Assembly (NCBI RefSeq): GCF_900107135.1 | Contig: NZ_FNOV01000001.1 | Coordinates: 503,385 to 567,384 of the forward strand | Direction of reading: 5' to 3' | Length of the DNA stretch: 64,000 nucleotides | Source of the DNA: Hymenobacter psychrophilus | GTDB taxonomy: Bacteria; Bacteroidota; Bacteroidia; Cytophagales; Hymenobacteraceae | Part shown: positions 33,275 through 41,405 of the stretch, one piece after another | Numbering within the stretch: position 1 is the first letter of the stretch | How the letters are laid out: the number at the start of each line of letters is the position of its first letter | Notes under the pieces: generated by a model | Told to the model about the DNA's origin: nothing | Databases searched by the model: none | Seen by the model: the letters and a program-made list of their open reading frames with translations, nothing else | Made by a program: the position numbers and the translations under genes

Positions 33275-33925
33275 TTATATGGGCTTGAACATGGCGTTGC
33301 CTTTCACCATGTAATGCCACATACTTCGGGGATACACCCCCTTGTCACCACCGGGCAGCACAGAGTCGCGCAGGGCGATGGTAGCACTTGCTGGGGTCAG
33401 CTCGCCCATTAGGCCAGTGGTAATTTTGTAGTACACGGTATCGGCGGTCAGGCTGGTCACTTCGGCCAGCATGTACGCCTTGCCAGCGTCGGCCCGGTAA
33501 CGGTCGCTCAGCTGCACGCCGGCATCATCTTCGACCAGTTGTACGGCCGCTTTTTCACCTGCCAAAGCGGTAGCGGGCTTGGGGTCGCTGAACCAGCCAA
33601 CTCCGAAAATAAAGGCCAGCGTAAGTCCAAACAGAATGAGCACCGCGAAATTGCTGACCGGGTAGCGGGCCTGCTGCTGCAACTGCTGCACCGGCGGGCG
33701 GTAGCTCTCGGGCATCTGCTTGAGCTTGGCAATCGTCTGCTGGCAGTGGCCGCACACGGTGACGCTGGTTTTGGTGAACGGGAAAATCGGCGTCCAGAAC
33801 AGGCTGGCGTAGCGCGAGAAAACCGTAGCGCTGAGCTGGCCCGTACTGCCGCAGTGCGTGCAGGCGGTGGCAGGCAGGGGCGCACTAAGCAGGCAGGAAG
33901 TGCCGGTACCGTAGAAAAATAGCAT
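33275..33925 (-). CDS. Zinc-ribbon single-pass membrane protein of unknown function
   Basis: A 216-residue protein. Two cysteine pairs, CTHCGS near residue 22 and CGHCQQ near residue 58, form a probable zinc ribbon. A Gln-rich stretch leads to a membrane segment (FAVLILFGLTLAFIFGVGWF, about residues 93-112). The C-terminal half is probably a small extracytoplasmic beta domain. I recognise no family. It is codirectional with the M48 gene, whose start lies 49 bases after its stop. Confidence 0.8.
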   Translation of the reverse strand: MLFFYGTGTSCLLSAPLPATACTHCGSTGQLSATVFSRYASLFWTPIFPFTKTSVTVCGHCQQTIAKLKQMPESYRPPVQQLQQQARYPVSNFAVLILFGLTLAFIFGVGWFSDPKPATALAGEKAAVQLVEDDAGVQLSDRYRADAGKAYMLAEVTSLTADTVYYKITTGLMGELTPASATIALRDSVLPGGDKGVYPRSMWHYMVKGNAMFKPI

Positions 33926-34083
33926 TCAGTAGTTTTTAGACAATAATTGCGGAAAAATATACGCCCCACGGCGGCACGAATAACGGAGGAAATCCTGAAT
34001 TTCCTGCTGGTCTTTAAATCTATCAGCTTCGGGGTATCCGGCGGCGAAGCTCGTAGCTTTACGGCCCGCTTTTCTGCTGCTTT

Positions 34084-35325
34084 ATGGATACCCCCGCCGC
34101 GTCAACCGCGCCCCGCTCAGCCCTGACGTTTATTTTCATCACCCTGCTGCTCGATGTTACGGGTATCGGCATCATCATTCCCGTCATTCCAAAGCTGATT
34201 CAGCATCTGACGGGCGGCTCGGTGAGCGAGGCAGCCCAAGTAGGCGGCTGGCTGGTATTTGCCTACGCGGCCATGCAGTTCCTGTTTTCGCCGGTGCTGG
34301 GCAACCTCTCCGACCAGTTCGGGCGGCGGCCGGTGCTGCTGTTTTCGCTTCTCGGCTTCGGGGTCGATTACCTGTTTCTGGCCTTCGCCCCCACCCTGGC
34401 CTGGCTGTTTGTGGGCCGGGCTATTGCGGGCATCACCGGGGCCAGCGTTACCACGGCCTCCGCCTACATTGCCGACGTATCGACGCCCGAAAAGCGGGCC
34501 CAGAACTTTGGGTTGATTGGGGCAGCGTTTGGGCTGGGCTTCATTCTGGGGCCGCTGCTGGGCGGGGTACTGGGCGAATACAGTCACCAGCTGCCGTTTC
34601 TGGCCGCCGCGGGCCTCACGCTGCTCAATGTGGTATATGGCTACTTCGTGCTGCCCGAATCGTTGCCCGTTGAGCGGCGGCGGGCATTTGCCTGGAAGCG
34701 GGCCAACCCCATCGGCAGCCTCCGGATGCTGGGGCGCTATCCTGTTATTCTGGGGCTGGTAGCTTCGCTGCTCTTCCTCTACGTGGCCGCCCACGCCACT
34801 CAAAGCACCTGGACCTACTACGTGATGGAGAAATTTGCCTGGAGCGAAAAGTGGGTGGGCTACTCGCTGGCCGCCATCGGGCTACTGGTGGCCATTGTGC
34901 AGGGCGGCCTCATCCGGCGCATCAACCCAGTGCTGGGCCCCAAACGGTCGGTGTATCTGGGGTTGCTGCTCTATGCGCTGGGCTTCGTGCTGTTCGCCTT
35001 TGCCAGTAAAGGCTGGATGATGTTCGCCTTTTTGGTGCCCTACTGCCTGGGCGGCATTGCCGGCCCGGCCTTGCAGGGCATTATTTCGGGCCAGGTGCCA
35101 GCCAACGAGCAGGGCGAGCTGCAGGGCGCCCTCACCAGCCTGATGAGCCTCACTTCCATCGTGGGCCCGGTGCTCATGACAAGCCTGTTCTCCTACTTCA
35201 CCCGCCCCAGCGCCCCGGTGTATTTCCCCGGCGCGCCCTTCATTCTGGCAGCCGTACTTACCCTCATCAGCGTGACCCTGGCCGCCCGCTCGCTGGCCAG
35301 CTACGTCGCGCCGGTGAACGAGTAA
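34084..35325 (+). CDS. MFS transporter, TetA/TCR-like drug:proton antiporter
   Basis: A 413-residue twelve-helix carrier. The cytoplasmic motif A between helices 2 and 3 is [17 protein letters not shown], and the antiporter motif C region in helix 5 is [16 protein letters not shown]. The N-terminal [14 protein letters not shown] is typical of the tetracycline-resistance-like (TCR/Tet) branch. Many chromosomal members do not confer tetracycline resistance, so the substrate is unknown. It is a single gene divergent from the zinc-ribbon protein gene. Confidence 0.9.
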   Translation: MDTPAASTAPRSALTFIFITLLLDVTGIGIIIPVIPKLIQHLTGGSVSEAAQVGGWLVFAYAAMQFLFSPVLGNLSDQFGRRPVLLFSLLGFGVDYLFLAFAPTLAWLFVGRAIAGITGASVTTASAYIADVSTPEKRAQNFGLIGAAFGLGFILGPLLGGVLGEYSHQLPFLAAAGLTLLNVVYGYFVLPESLPVERRRAFAWKRANPIGSLRMLGRYPVILGLVASLLFLYVAAHATQSTWTYYVMEKFAWSEKWVGYSLAAIGLLVAIVQGGLIRRINPVLGPKRSVYLGLLLYALGFVLFAFASKGWMMFAFLVPYCLGGIAGPALQGIISGQVPANEQGELQGALTSLMSLTSIVGPVLMTSLFSYFTRPSAPVYFPGAPFILAAVLTLISVTLAARSLASYVAPVNE

Positions 35326-35345
35326 GGGGCATAGGAGTTCGGATG

Positions 35346-36026
35346 CTAAGCGTGCGTTTGCACCCGCAGTTCCAGCTTTTTTCCCGCCGGGTTCAGGCCC
35401 TCGAACGCGCCCTGTTCCAGCCCCGGTGTGTTTGGGTGCAGATAATAGTCGTTCGTTTCAACTACCCGGTGCCAGCGCAGGGTAGCCAGTTCCAGATATA
35501 TCAGCCAAGTGGTTGCTGGTGGCACCTGGCCGGGCAGAGGTTCAATCAATTGCAGAAACAGTCCGTCGGACCACTCGCGGCATAATTCGCATACGAGTTG
35601 CCCGTGCAGGCCGGCAATTTCGGGCGCAGTATGCAGGCGGTAGAGCCCCGGAAAGTGTCCCCGGTCCTCCAGCCCGTCCCACGCCTCCCACCAAATCTCA
35701 AACTCCCGACTAACTGCCCCCGATTCCTGCTCGGTGGTAAGCAAGCGGAGCTGCTCGTTTTGAAACAGCACCACAGGCACTTCCGGAATCGGCGGCGGCC
35801 CGGGCGGCGGCTGGTAGCCGAACAGCTTCCGGATGGGCAGAATGATTTTTGCCCCGGCGCTCCAGACGCCGTAGCCAATTCCCAGTACCAGCAACGCCCC
35901 TATTCCTATAATCACAACCGGTATGGCCATCAGTACCAGCAATACCGAGCTGGACGCGTCCTTCCACCAGGAAGTGGGAGGTACCGGCGGCGGCGGAATG
36001 ATGGTTTGTTGAACGGTGAAGGGCAT
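35346..36026 (-). CDS. Hypothetical single-pass membrane protein
   Basis: A 226-residue protein. After a Pro-rich start (IIPPPPVPPTSWW) comes a hydrophobic segment of about 25 residues (VLLVLMAIPVVIIGIGALLV). A second Pro-rich hinge (GYQPPPGPPPIPE) follows, then a soluble domain with LYLELATLRWHRVVE. I recognise no family. It is convergent with the MFS gene, with 20 bases between stop codons. The region upstream of its start holds an inverted repeat shared with the addB-like promoter region. Confidence 0.75.
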   Translation of the reverse strand: MPFTVQQTIIPPPPVPPTSWWKDASSSVLLVLMAIPVVIIGIGALLVLGIGYGVWSAGAKIILPIRKLFGYQPPPGPPPIPEVPVVLFQNEQLRLLTTEQESGAVSREFEIWWEAWDGLEDRGHFPGLYRLHTAPEIAGLHGQLVCELCREWSDGLFLQLIEPLPGQVPPATTWLIYLELATLRWHRVVETNDYYLHPNTPGLEQGAFEGLNPAGKKLELRVQTHA

Positions 36027-36070
36027 GCGGTGAGGCGAATCTGAGGAGTCCTTATTAACTCAAGTTAGGA

Positions 36071-36195
36071 AGAACGATGTAAGGGCGGGGCTTGTCCCCG
36101 CTCGCCACTGCAACGAGGCACGACTGGCCTCTATCCACCGTTCAACGATACTGTGCAACGACGGGCGGGGGCAAGCCCCGCCCTTACATCGTTCT
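36071..36195. repeat. Inverted repeat, AGAAC...GTTCT type, GC-rich arms
   Basis: Arms 36071-36104 and 36162-36195 are reverse complements with two mismatches and contain TAAGGGCGGGGCTTG. The ends are AGAAC and GTTCT as in other elements here, but the arm core is different. It lies between divergent genes. Confidence 0.88.
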
Positions 36196-36294
36196 TCTCC
36201 AACCCACTCCGCAACTTAGGTTTTTCTGCAAACAGAAGCCGGTTTCTGAGCAAAAGGCACTGTACCTTTAAGTGGATTTCCTGACCCGCCGCGC

Positions 36295-39200
36295 ATGCCT
36301 GCTTCCCTCCCCGACCTGCCCCTTTTCGCCGTTGCCCCTACCCCCGTGCCTACCCGACCCCTGCCCGATGCCACGCCCTTTCTGGCGCGCATCGCCCGGG
36401 AGCTGGTGGCGCAGTACGGGCCTACCGGGGAGCTGTCGGATTTGGTGGTGGTGGTGCCCACGCGGCGGGCGGTGGTGTACCTGCAGAACGAGCTGAGCCT
36501 GGCCGCCGAAACCGGGCAGGCCGTGTGGAGCCCCCGGGTGGCGGCCATGGAAGACTACATGGTGGAGCTGGCCGGCGTGCGGGTCGAAGAGCCCATTGCC
36601 CTGCAGCTGCTGCTGTTTGAAATCCTGCAGGATATCGATCCGCAGCTCGATTTCGACCAGTTCGTGGGCTGGTCTAACTTGCTGCTCCAGGACTTTTCGA
36701 GCCTCGACCAGAACCTGGCCTCGCCCCGCAAGGTGTTCGAATACCTGAGCCAGGCTAAGGCGCTGGAGCGTTGGGATTTGGGAGCCGAATACCAGCCCCT
36801 GGATTCCACCACGGCCTATTTTCGCTTCTGGGATGACCTCGACAAGGTGTACTTCCGCATAAAGAAGCGCATGCGGCGCGACCACCTGGCCTACCCCGGC
36901 CTGGCCTACCGCCTGGCCCAGCGCCGGGTGCGCGAGCGGCTCGAAGCCGATGAGGAGCTGCCCCGCCACGTATTCGTGGGCTTGGGCTTTTTGTCGAAAG
37001 CCGAAGAGCGGCTCATCCGCCACCTGCGCAAGGCTGGCCGGGCCGAAGTGTATTTCGACGGCGACGCTTTCTACCTGGAGCCCGGCTCGCCCAACCGCGC
37101 CGGCCAGCACCTGCGCCAGTACAAGGAGCGCCTCGATTTACCCTGGGAAAACTTCGGCGGGCCGGCCGAGCTGCTGCGCCAGCTGCCGCGCACCGTGCGC
37201 ATGGTGGGCGTGGCCAACTCCTCGATGCAGGGCAAGGTGGCCGGCCAGCTGCTAGCCGCCGCCCGGCAGGCCAACCCCAACGCCAAAGTAGCGGTGGTGC
37301 TGCCCGATGAAACCCTGCTGCTGCCCGTACTCCACGGCCTGCCCCTGCGCGAGGTGCCCGAGTACAACGTCACAATGGGCCTCAATTTCCAGAGTACGCC
37401 CCTGTTCAACCTCGTGGATCTGCTGTTTGAAGTGCACCTGACCGGCGTGCGCGAAGGCTCGCAGGAAACGGGCTACGGCGTGCCCCGCTACCACCACCTG
37501 GCCGTGAGCAAGCTGCTGCAGCACCCGTTTCTGCGCCGCTACCAGGGCTGGCTCGACAAGCAGGACGACCCCGCCGGCCACGGCATGCTGGACAAGGTGT
37601 GCCGCGCCATCGTGCAGCGCCACGCGGTGCTGCTGCCGGCCGAGGAGCTGGTGGAACTGGGCCAGGGCCATCCGCTGCTGGAGGCCCTGTTTGCCACCTG
37701 GAACAACTGCGACGACATTATTGCCGCCTGCAACACGCTCATCGACCTGCTCAAAAAGGCCTACCAGGACCAGCATTCGGCTATCGAGGCCGAGTACCTC
37801 TACCTGTTCTACACCCTCGTCAAGCGGCTGCACTCGGTGTTCGACTGCCGGGAGCAGCGGCTGTCGGTACGCTCGTTCCGGCGGTTTTTGTACGAGCAGA
37901 TGCGTAACACTCGCCTGCCCTTCAGCGGCGAGCCGATTGCCGACGTGCAGGTAATGGGCCTGCTCGAAACCCGGGCCCTCGACTTCGACCACGTTATCAT
38001 CCTGAGTTGCAACGAGAACGTGCTGCCGGCTCCCAAGCGCCATAGCTCCCTGTTCCCCTACGACGTGCTCACGACCTTCGGCCTGCCCACCTACGCCGAC
38101 CATGAGGCGGCCACCGCTCATCAGTTCTGGCGCCTGCTGCAGCGCACCCGCAACGTCGATTTGCTGCACATTCTGCCCGGCGCCGAGGGCACCCGCACCG
38201 GCGAGCGAAGCCGCTTCCTGCTGCAACTAGAAAATGATCTAGCCCTGCAGAACCCCGCGTTGGAGCTGCTGGATTTGACCGTTTCTACCTCAATTCAGGC
38301 GGGCGCCTCACCCCCTGGCCCCCTCTCCGAAAAAGGACAGGGGGAACTAGCTTCTAGCTCTTTTTCTAGCTCTAAAAAATTAAAGGCTAGTTCCCCTTCT
38401 CCTTTTTCGGAGAGGGGGCGAGGGGGTGAGGCGCCCGTTAGCACCGACCTCACGCTCGAGAAAGACGCTGGGATGCTGCTGGCGCTGCGGGAGTTGCTTA
38501 CCAAAGGCCTTTCGCCCACGGCCCTCAACCAGTACCTGGGCTGCTCGCTACAGTTCTATTTCCAGCGGATTGCCAAATTCAAGGAAAACCAGGAGGTAGA
38601 GGAGGTGCTGGACTCCGCCGAATTTGGCACGGCCGTGCACGATGCGCTGGAGGAGCTGCTGACGCCCTTCGCGCAGATTATCCGCCGCAAATCGGTGGCT
38701 GCTACGGCCCCGCCCCTCACGGCCTCCGACATTCCGGGCCTTGTGGCCCTGGCTCCCATTATGGTAGCCAAGGCCTTACGCAAAGAAGAAGCCGGCCGCC
38801 ACGCCCGCGCCGATGAGGGCCTCAACCATGTGCTGGGCCAGGTGGCCAAGCGGCTCGTGCGGCGCTACCTCGAAAGCCTGCTCGAAACCGAGGGCGCCCT
38901 GCCTTTGCACATCCAGGGATTGGAGGAGGAATTACACGCAACTGTGTTCGTGGCACTAGTGGAGGGTGAAAAGCTGGCGGTGCGGCTGCTGGGCAAAGCC
39001 GACCGCGTAGACCAACTGCCCAACGGCGACCTGCGGGTAGTGGATTACAAAACGGGCCTCGTGGAGAAGTCTCAGCTGCAGCTACTCAAGCGCAACGAAG
39101 CGCCGGAAATGGCCATTGACCGCCTGCTCACCGACGCCACCCCTTCGGCCGACAAGGTGCGGCAGCTCTGGCTCTACCGCTTCATGCTGGCCCAGCAGGG

Positions 39201-39429
39201 TCGCCCCGCCGCCGACGCGGCCATCATTTCGCTTCGCAACCTGGCGGCTGGCCCCATGTCGGCCGATATGAGCTTCCTGACGGCCGACGGCCAGGATTTC
39301 AACCGCCACAGCGAGGAATTGCTGGGCCAGCTGGTGCGCCGCATCCTCGACCCCGCCGAGCCTATCCGCAAAACCGACGACCTCGACAAGTGCCAGTACT
39401 GCGCCTATCGGGGCATTTGTGCCCGGTAG
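36295..39429 (+). CDS. addB: PD-(D/E)XK nuclease family protein, AddB-like
   Basis: A 1044-residue partner of the AddA-like helicase. The N-terminal 650 residues have an inactive helicase fold (VVVVPTRRAVVYLQNELS). The C-terminal nuclease has GTAVHDALEELL, KADRVDQ and VVDYKTG. A 4Fe-4S cluster is supported by Cys750 (LGCSLQFYF) and the C-terminal CQYCAYRGIC (1033, 1036, 1042), which is the AddB pattern. Residues 670-714, between the two halves, are encoded by a palindromic repeat (38301-38436) inserted in frame; the segment is rich in Ser, Pro and Gly and would be a flexible linker. The start is the ATG at 36295. The nuclease should still fold if the linker is surface-exposed. Confidence 0.88.
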   Translation: MPASLPDLPLFAVAPTPVPTRPLPDATPFLARIARELVAQYGPTGELSDLVVVVPTRRAVVYLQNELSLAAETGQAVWSPRVAAMEDYMVELAGVRVEEPIALQLLLFEILQDIDPQLDFDQFVGWSNLLLQDFSSLDQNLASPRKVFEYLSQAKALERWDLGAEYQPLDSTTAYFRFWDDLDKVYFRIKKRMRRDHLAYPGLAYRLAQRRVRERLEADEELPRHVFVGLGFLSKAEERLIRHLRKAGRAEVYFDGDAFYLEPGSPNRAGQHLRQYKERLDLPWENFGGPAELLRQLPRTVRMVGVANSSMQGKVAGQLLAAARQANPNAKVAVVLPDETLLLPVLHGLPLREVPEYNVTMGLNFQSTPLFNLVDLLFEVHLTGVREGSQETGYGVPRYHHLAVSKLLQHPFLRRYQGWLDKQDDPAGHGMLDKVCRAIVQRHAVLLPAEELVELGQGHPLLEALFATWNNCDDIIAACNTLIDLLKKAYQDQHSAIEAEYLYLFYTLVKRLHSVFDCREQRLSVRSFRRFLYEQMRNTRLPFSGEPIADVQVMGLLETRALDFDHVIILSCNENVLPAPKRHSSLFPYDVLTTFGLPTYADHEAATAHQFWRLLQRTRNVDLLHILPGAEGTRTGERSRFLLQLENDLALQNPALELLDLTVSTSIQAGASPPGPLSEKGQGELASSSFSSSKKLKASSPSPFSERGRGGEAPVSTDLTLEKDAGMLLALRELLTKGLSPTALNQYLGCSLQFYFQRIAKFKENQEVEEVLDSAEFGTAVHDALEELLTPFAQIIRRKSVAATAPPLTASDIPGLVALAPIMVAKALRKEEAGRHARADEGLNHVLGQVAKRLVRRYLESLLETEGALPLHIQGLEEELHATVFVALVEGEKLAVRLLGKADRVDQLPNGDLRVVDYKTGLVEKSQLQLLKRNEAPEMAIDRLLTDATPSADKVRQLWLYRFMLAQQGRPAADAAIISLRNLAAGPMSADMSFLTADGQDFNRHSEELLGQLVRRILDPAEPIRKTDDLDKCQYCAYRGICAR
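38301..38436. repeat. Palindromic repeat inserted in frame within the addB-like gene
   Basis: Arms 38301-38351 and 38386-38436 are reverse complements at 48 of 51 positions and flank a 34-base AT-rich centre. The arms contain CCTCACCCCCT and CTCTCCGAAAAAGGA. The coding frame stays open through the element, and the equivalent minus-strand frame is open as well. Confidence 0.93.
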
Positions 39430-39432
39430 CGT

Positions 39433-39972
39433 TTAGCCACTCACCTGCTGGTAGCGTTGGTGCCACTCGCGCCAAAAGGCCTCATACCCAGCGGCATCCT
39501 CCGGGTCATCTTGTGGCGCTTTCGGCTTGCTGCTTTGGTAAAAGGTGTGAACTTCATCCACAAACCGCAGCACAGTATGCTGGTATTCCTGGCTGGTTAT
39601 AACGGCCTGTTCGCCTTCCGGAGCAGTCAACCGCACCTCTTCCGCAGTGTGCTCTACCGACCAATCGGCGCCATTCGGGCAGCCAAATACCAGTACGTCG
39701 CCGGAAACAGCATCGGGGTTGGGCCACATGGTAAAGCCACAGCAGGGCAGCAGCTGGTCGCCAACAGGGGCGGCAGGCGTATGGTCCAGGCTGAGCGTAC
39801 GCAGCAGGAACAGGGCCGCCGCGCTTACGGTCCAAGTTCCTTGACTGGCATCAGACAGGATGGTGTTTCCAATGCGGGCCAGCACCTTGCCGTGCGCACA
39901 CAGGTCCAACTCCTCATCCAGATTTTCCATCCAGCCAATGCTCAGCAGCCGTAATTCAAACTGATTTTTCAT
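39433..39972 (-). CDS. Hypothetical protein
   Basis: A 179-residue soluble protein with no signal peptide. It has an immunity-protein-like composition (many acidic and aromatic residues; CCGFTMWPN, VRLTAPEGEQAVI, EAFWREWHQRYQQ). I do not recognise a family. Its stop codon is only three bases from the addB-like stop on the other strand. It is divergent from the cytosine deaminase gene, whose -7 element lies in the 62-base gap. Confidence 0.7.
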   Translation of the reverse strand: MKNQFELRLLSIGWMENLDEELDLCAHGKVLARIGNTILSDASQGTWTVSAAALFLLRTLSLDHTPAAPVGDQLLPCCGFTMWPNPDAVSGDVLVFGCPNGADWSVEHTAEEVRLTAPEGEQAVITSQEYQHTVLRFVDEVHTFYQSSKPKAPQDDPEDAAGYEAFWREWHQRYQQVSG

Positions 39973-40001
39973 ACTGAATCAACTTTGCCAACTGGCGAAG
40001 A

Positions 40002-40009
40002 TACCTTTG
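40002..40009 (+). promoter_or_regulatory. Candidate -7 element of the cytosine deaminase gene
   Basis: TACCTTTG matches TAnnTTTG exactly, 25 bases ahead of the ATG at 40035. A TTTG lies at 39984-39987, 14 bases upstream, which is a little close for a -33 box. Confidence 0.45.
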
Positions 40010-40034
40010 CTGCTCACTTACGAACGCAATTACT

Positions 40035-40469
40035 ATGGACGAATTCATGCAGGCCGCCATCGACGAAGCGCGCCAAGGCCGCCAGGAAGGCGGTATTCCG
40101 ATTGGCTCGGTGCTCGTGCGCGATGGTAAGCTCGTGAGCCGCGGGCGCAACAAGCGCGTGCAGGAGGGCAATGCCATCAAGCACGGCGAAATGGATGCCC
40201 TGATGAACGCTGGCCGCCAGCGCACCTACCGCGACACGGTGCTCTACACCACCCTGATGCCCTGCTTTATGTGCGCCGGCACCATTGTGCAGTTCAAAAT
40301 CCCGAAAGTGGTGGTGGGCGAGGCCCGCACCTTTGGCGAGTCGAAGGCCTTCCTCGAAAGCCACGGCGTGGAAGTGGAAATTCTCGACCTCGACGAGTGC
40401 GTGCGCATGATGGAAAGCTTCATCGAAGAAGAGCCCGAACTCTGGAACGAAGACATTATGGAGCTATAA
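40035..40469 (+). CDS. Nucleoside/cytosine deaminase, yeast Fcy1-like
   Basis: A 144-residue zinc deaminase. HGE in KHGEMDALMNAGR and PCFMC in TTLMPCFMCAGTIV supply the zinc ligands and catalytic Glu. The whole sequence, including GGIPIGSVLVRDG and the end FIEEEPELWNEDI, follows yeast cytosine deaminase (Fcy1) more closely than TadA or guanine deaminase. It probably converts cytosine to uracil in pyrimidine salvage. It pairs functionally with the cytidine deaminase at 49.2 kb. The family call is from memory of the Fcy1 sequence. Confidence 0.88.
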   Translation: MDEFMQAAIDEARQGRQEGGIPIGSVLVRDGKLVSRGRNKRVQEGNAIKHGEMDALMNAGRQRTYRDTVLYTTLMPCFMCAGTIVQFKIPKVVVGEARTFGESKAFLESHGVEVEILDLDECVRMMESFIEEEPELWNEDIMEL

Positions 40470-40489
40470 GTCATTCACTTACGTATAAG

Positions 40490-40540
40490 AGCCGGAAGTG
40501 CCTGCCGAAAACGGCCGCCGCTTCCGGCTTTTCTTTTTTC
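40490..40540 (+). terminator. Terminator after the cytosine deaminase gene
   Basis: A 9-bp stem (40490-40498 with 40521-40529) encloses a second small stem and is followed by a T-rich run. It overlaps the spacer before the next gene. Confidence 0.75.
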
Positions 40541-40545
40541 CTGCC

Positions 40546-40869
40546 ATGCCCGATTTACCTGCATCCGACGCCCCATTCGCCGCTACCAAAAAGTGCCCGC
40601 ACTGTGGCCGCTGGACCGAATGGCAGCAACAACCCACCGACCGCTGCCAGCACTGCGGGCAGGAATTGGAGCCGTACCGCGCCGCCGCCGATGAGCACCG
40701 TCAGCAGCAGGCCGATGCGCCCCTTTCCGACCGCCTGATGCTCATCGAAATCAAGCCCGATGACAACCCGGTCATCAAGTTTTTCAAGTACCTCATCCGG
40801 GGTGGGCAGCTGGCTTTCGGCGCCCTAATGGCCTTTTTTGTGTGGCTGGTGACGGTGGCGGCCGGATGA
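40546..40869 (+). CDS. Small zinc-ribbon membrane protein
   Basis: A 107-residue protein. CPHCGRW and CQHCGQE form a zinc ribbon in residues 17-40, followed by a charged helix and one membrane segment near the C-terminus (FGALMAFFVWLVTVAAG). I recognise no family. Its TGA stop overlaps the ATG of the next gene (ATGA), so the two are translationally coupled and presumably act together. I chose the ATG at 40546 because the open frame upstream overlaps the terminator. Confidence 0.75.
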   Translation: MPDLPASDAPFAATKKCPHCGRWTEWQQQPTDRCQHCGQELEPYRAAADEHRQQQADAPLSDRLMLIEIKPDDNPVIKFFKYLIRGGQLAFGALMAFFVWLVTVAAG

Positions 40870-41279
40870 GTGGCCGCCGCCGGCTCCCGGCCGAGTTGCG
40901 CCACCCGCTGTTTGTAGCCGGCATGGCCATCTACCTGGTACTCATCCTCTACAAAACCGGCAGCCCGCTGATAGCCGGCTGGCCCCGGCCCCCGGCCCTG
41001 CTGCGGGCCCACCTCGCCGACGCGCTGGCCCTGCCCCTGCTGCTCACGCTGGAGCTGTGGGGGCTGCGGCGCTACTACTTCCGGCGGCCGGCCTTCGTGC
41101 TGCCGCCGTCCTGGGTTTTTAGTACCTGGCTGGTGTTCAGCCTGTGGTTTGAGTGGCTGCTGCCCCGCTTCGATGCCCGCGCTACCGCCGACTGGGGCGA
41201 CGTGCTGGCCTACGCGCTGGGCGGGCTGGTATTCGGATACTGGCTGAACCGCCCCGCCGGGACCGAAACCCAACCTTGA
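40866..41279 (+). CDS. Small multi-pass membrane protein coupled to the zinc-ribbon protein
   Basis: A 137-residue hydrophobic protein with about four predicted membrane segments (AGMAIYLVLILYKTG; LALPLLLTLELWG; VFSTWLVFSLWFEWLLP; LAYALGGLVFGYWL). The ATGA overlap with the preceding zinc-ribbon gene shows coupled translation. The family is not recognised; it resembles small magnesium- or DUF-type integral proteins only in general character. Confidence 0.75.
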   Translation: MSGRRRLPAELRHPLFVAGMAIYLVLILYKTGSPLIAGWPRPPALLRAHLADALALPLLLTLELWGLRRYYFRRPAFVLPPSWVFSTWLVFSLWFEWLLPRFDARATADWGDVLAYALGGLVFGYWLNRPAGTETQP

Positions 41280-41405
41280 GAGCCATTTTGAGCTTGCAGC
41301 CTCGTATTTTGGCCCCGTCGGCGCCCGCCGATGGGGCTTTGCGCTGCCTTTGCGCTGCGCCCGTTTATTCCAGCTCCTGGCCTCTACATTCCAGCTTCTA
41401 CCAAA

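Noticed and set aside
38295..38528. 77-residue minus-strand frame across the palindromic element in addB
   Set aside because: Not a gene. It is open because the element is palindromic, which is itself reported as a finding.
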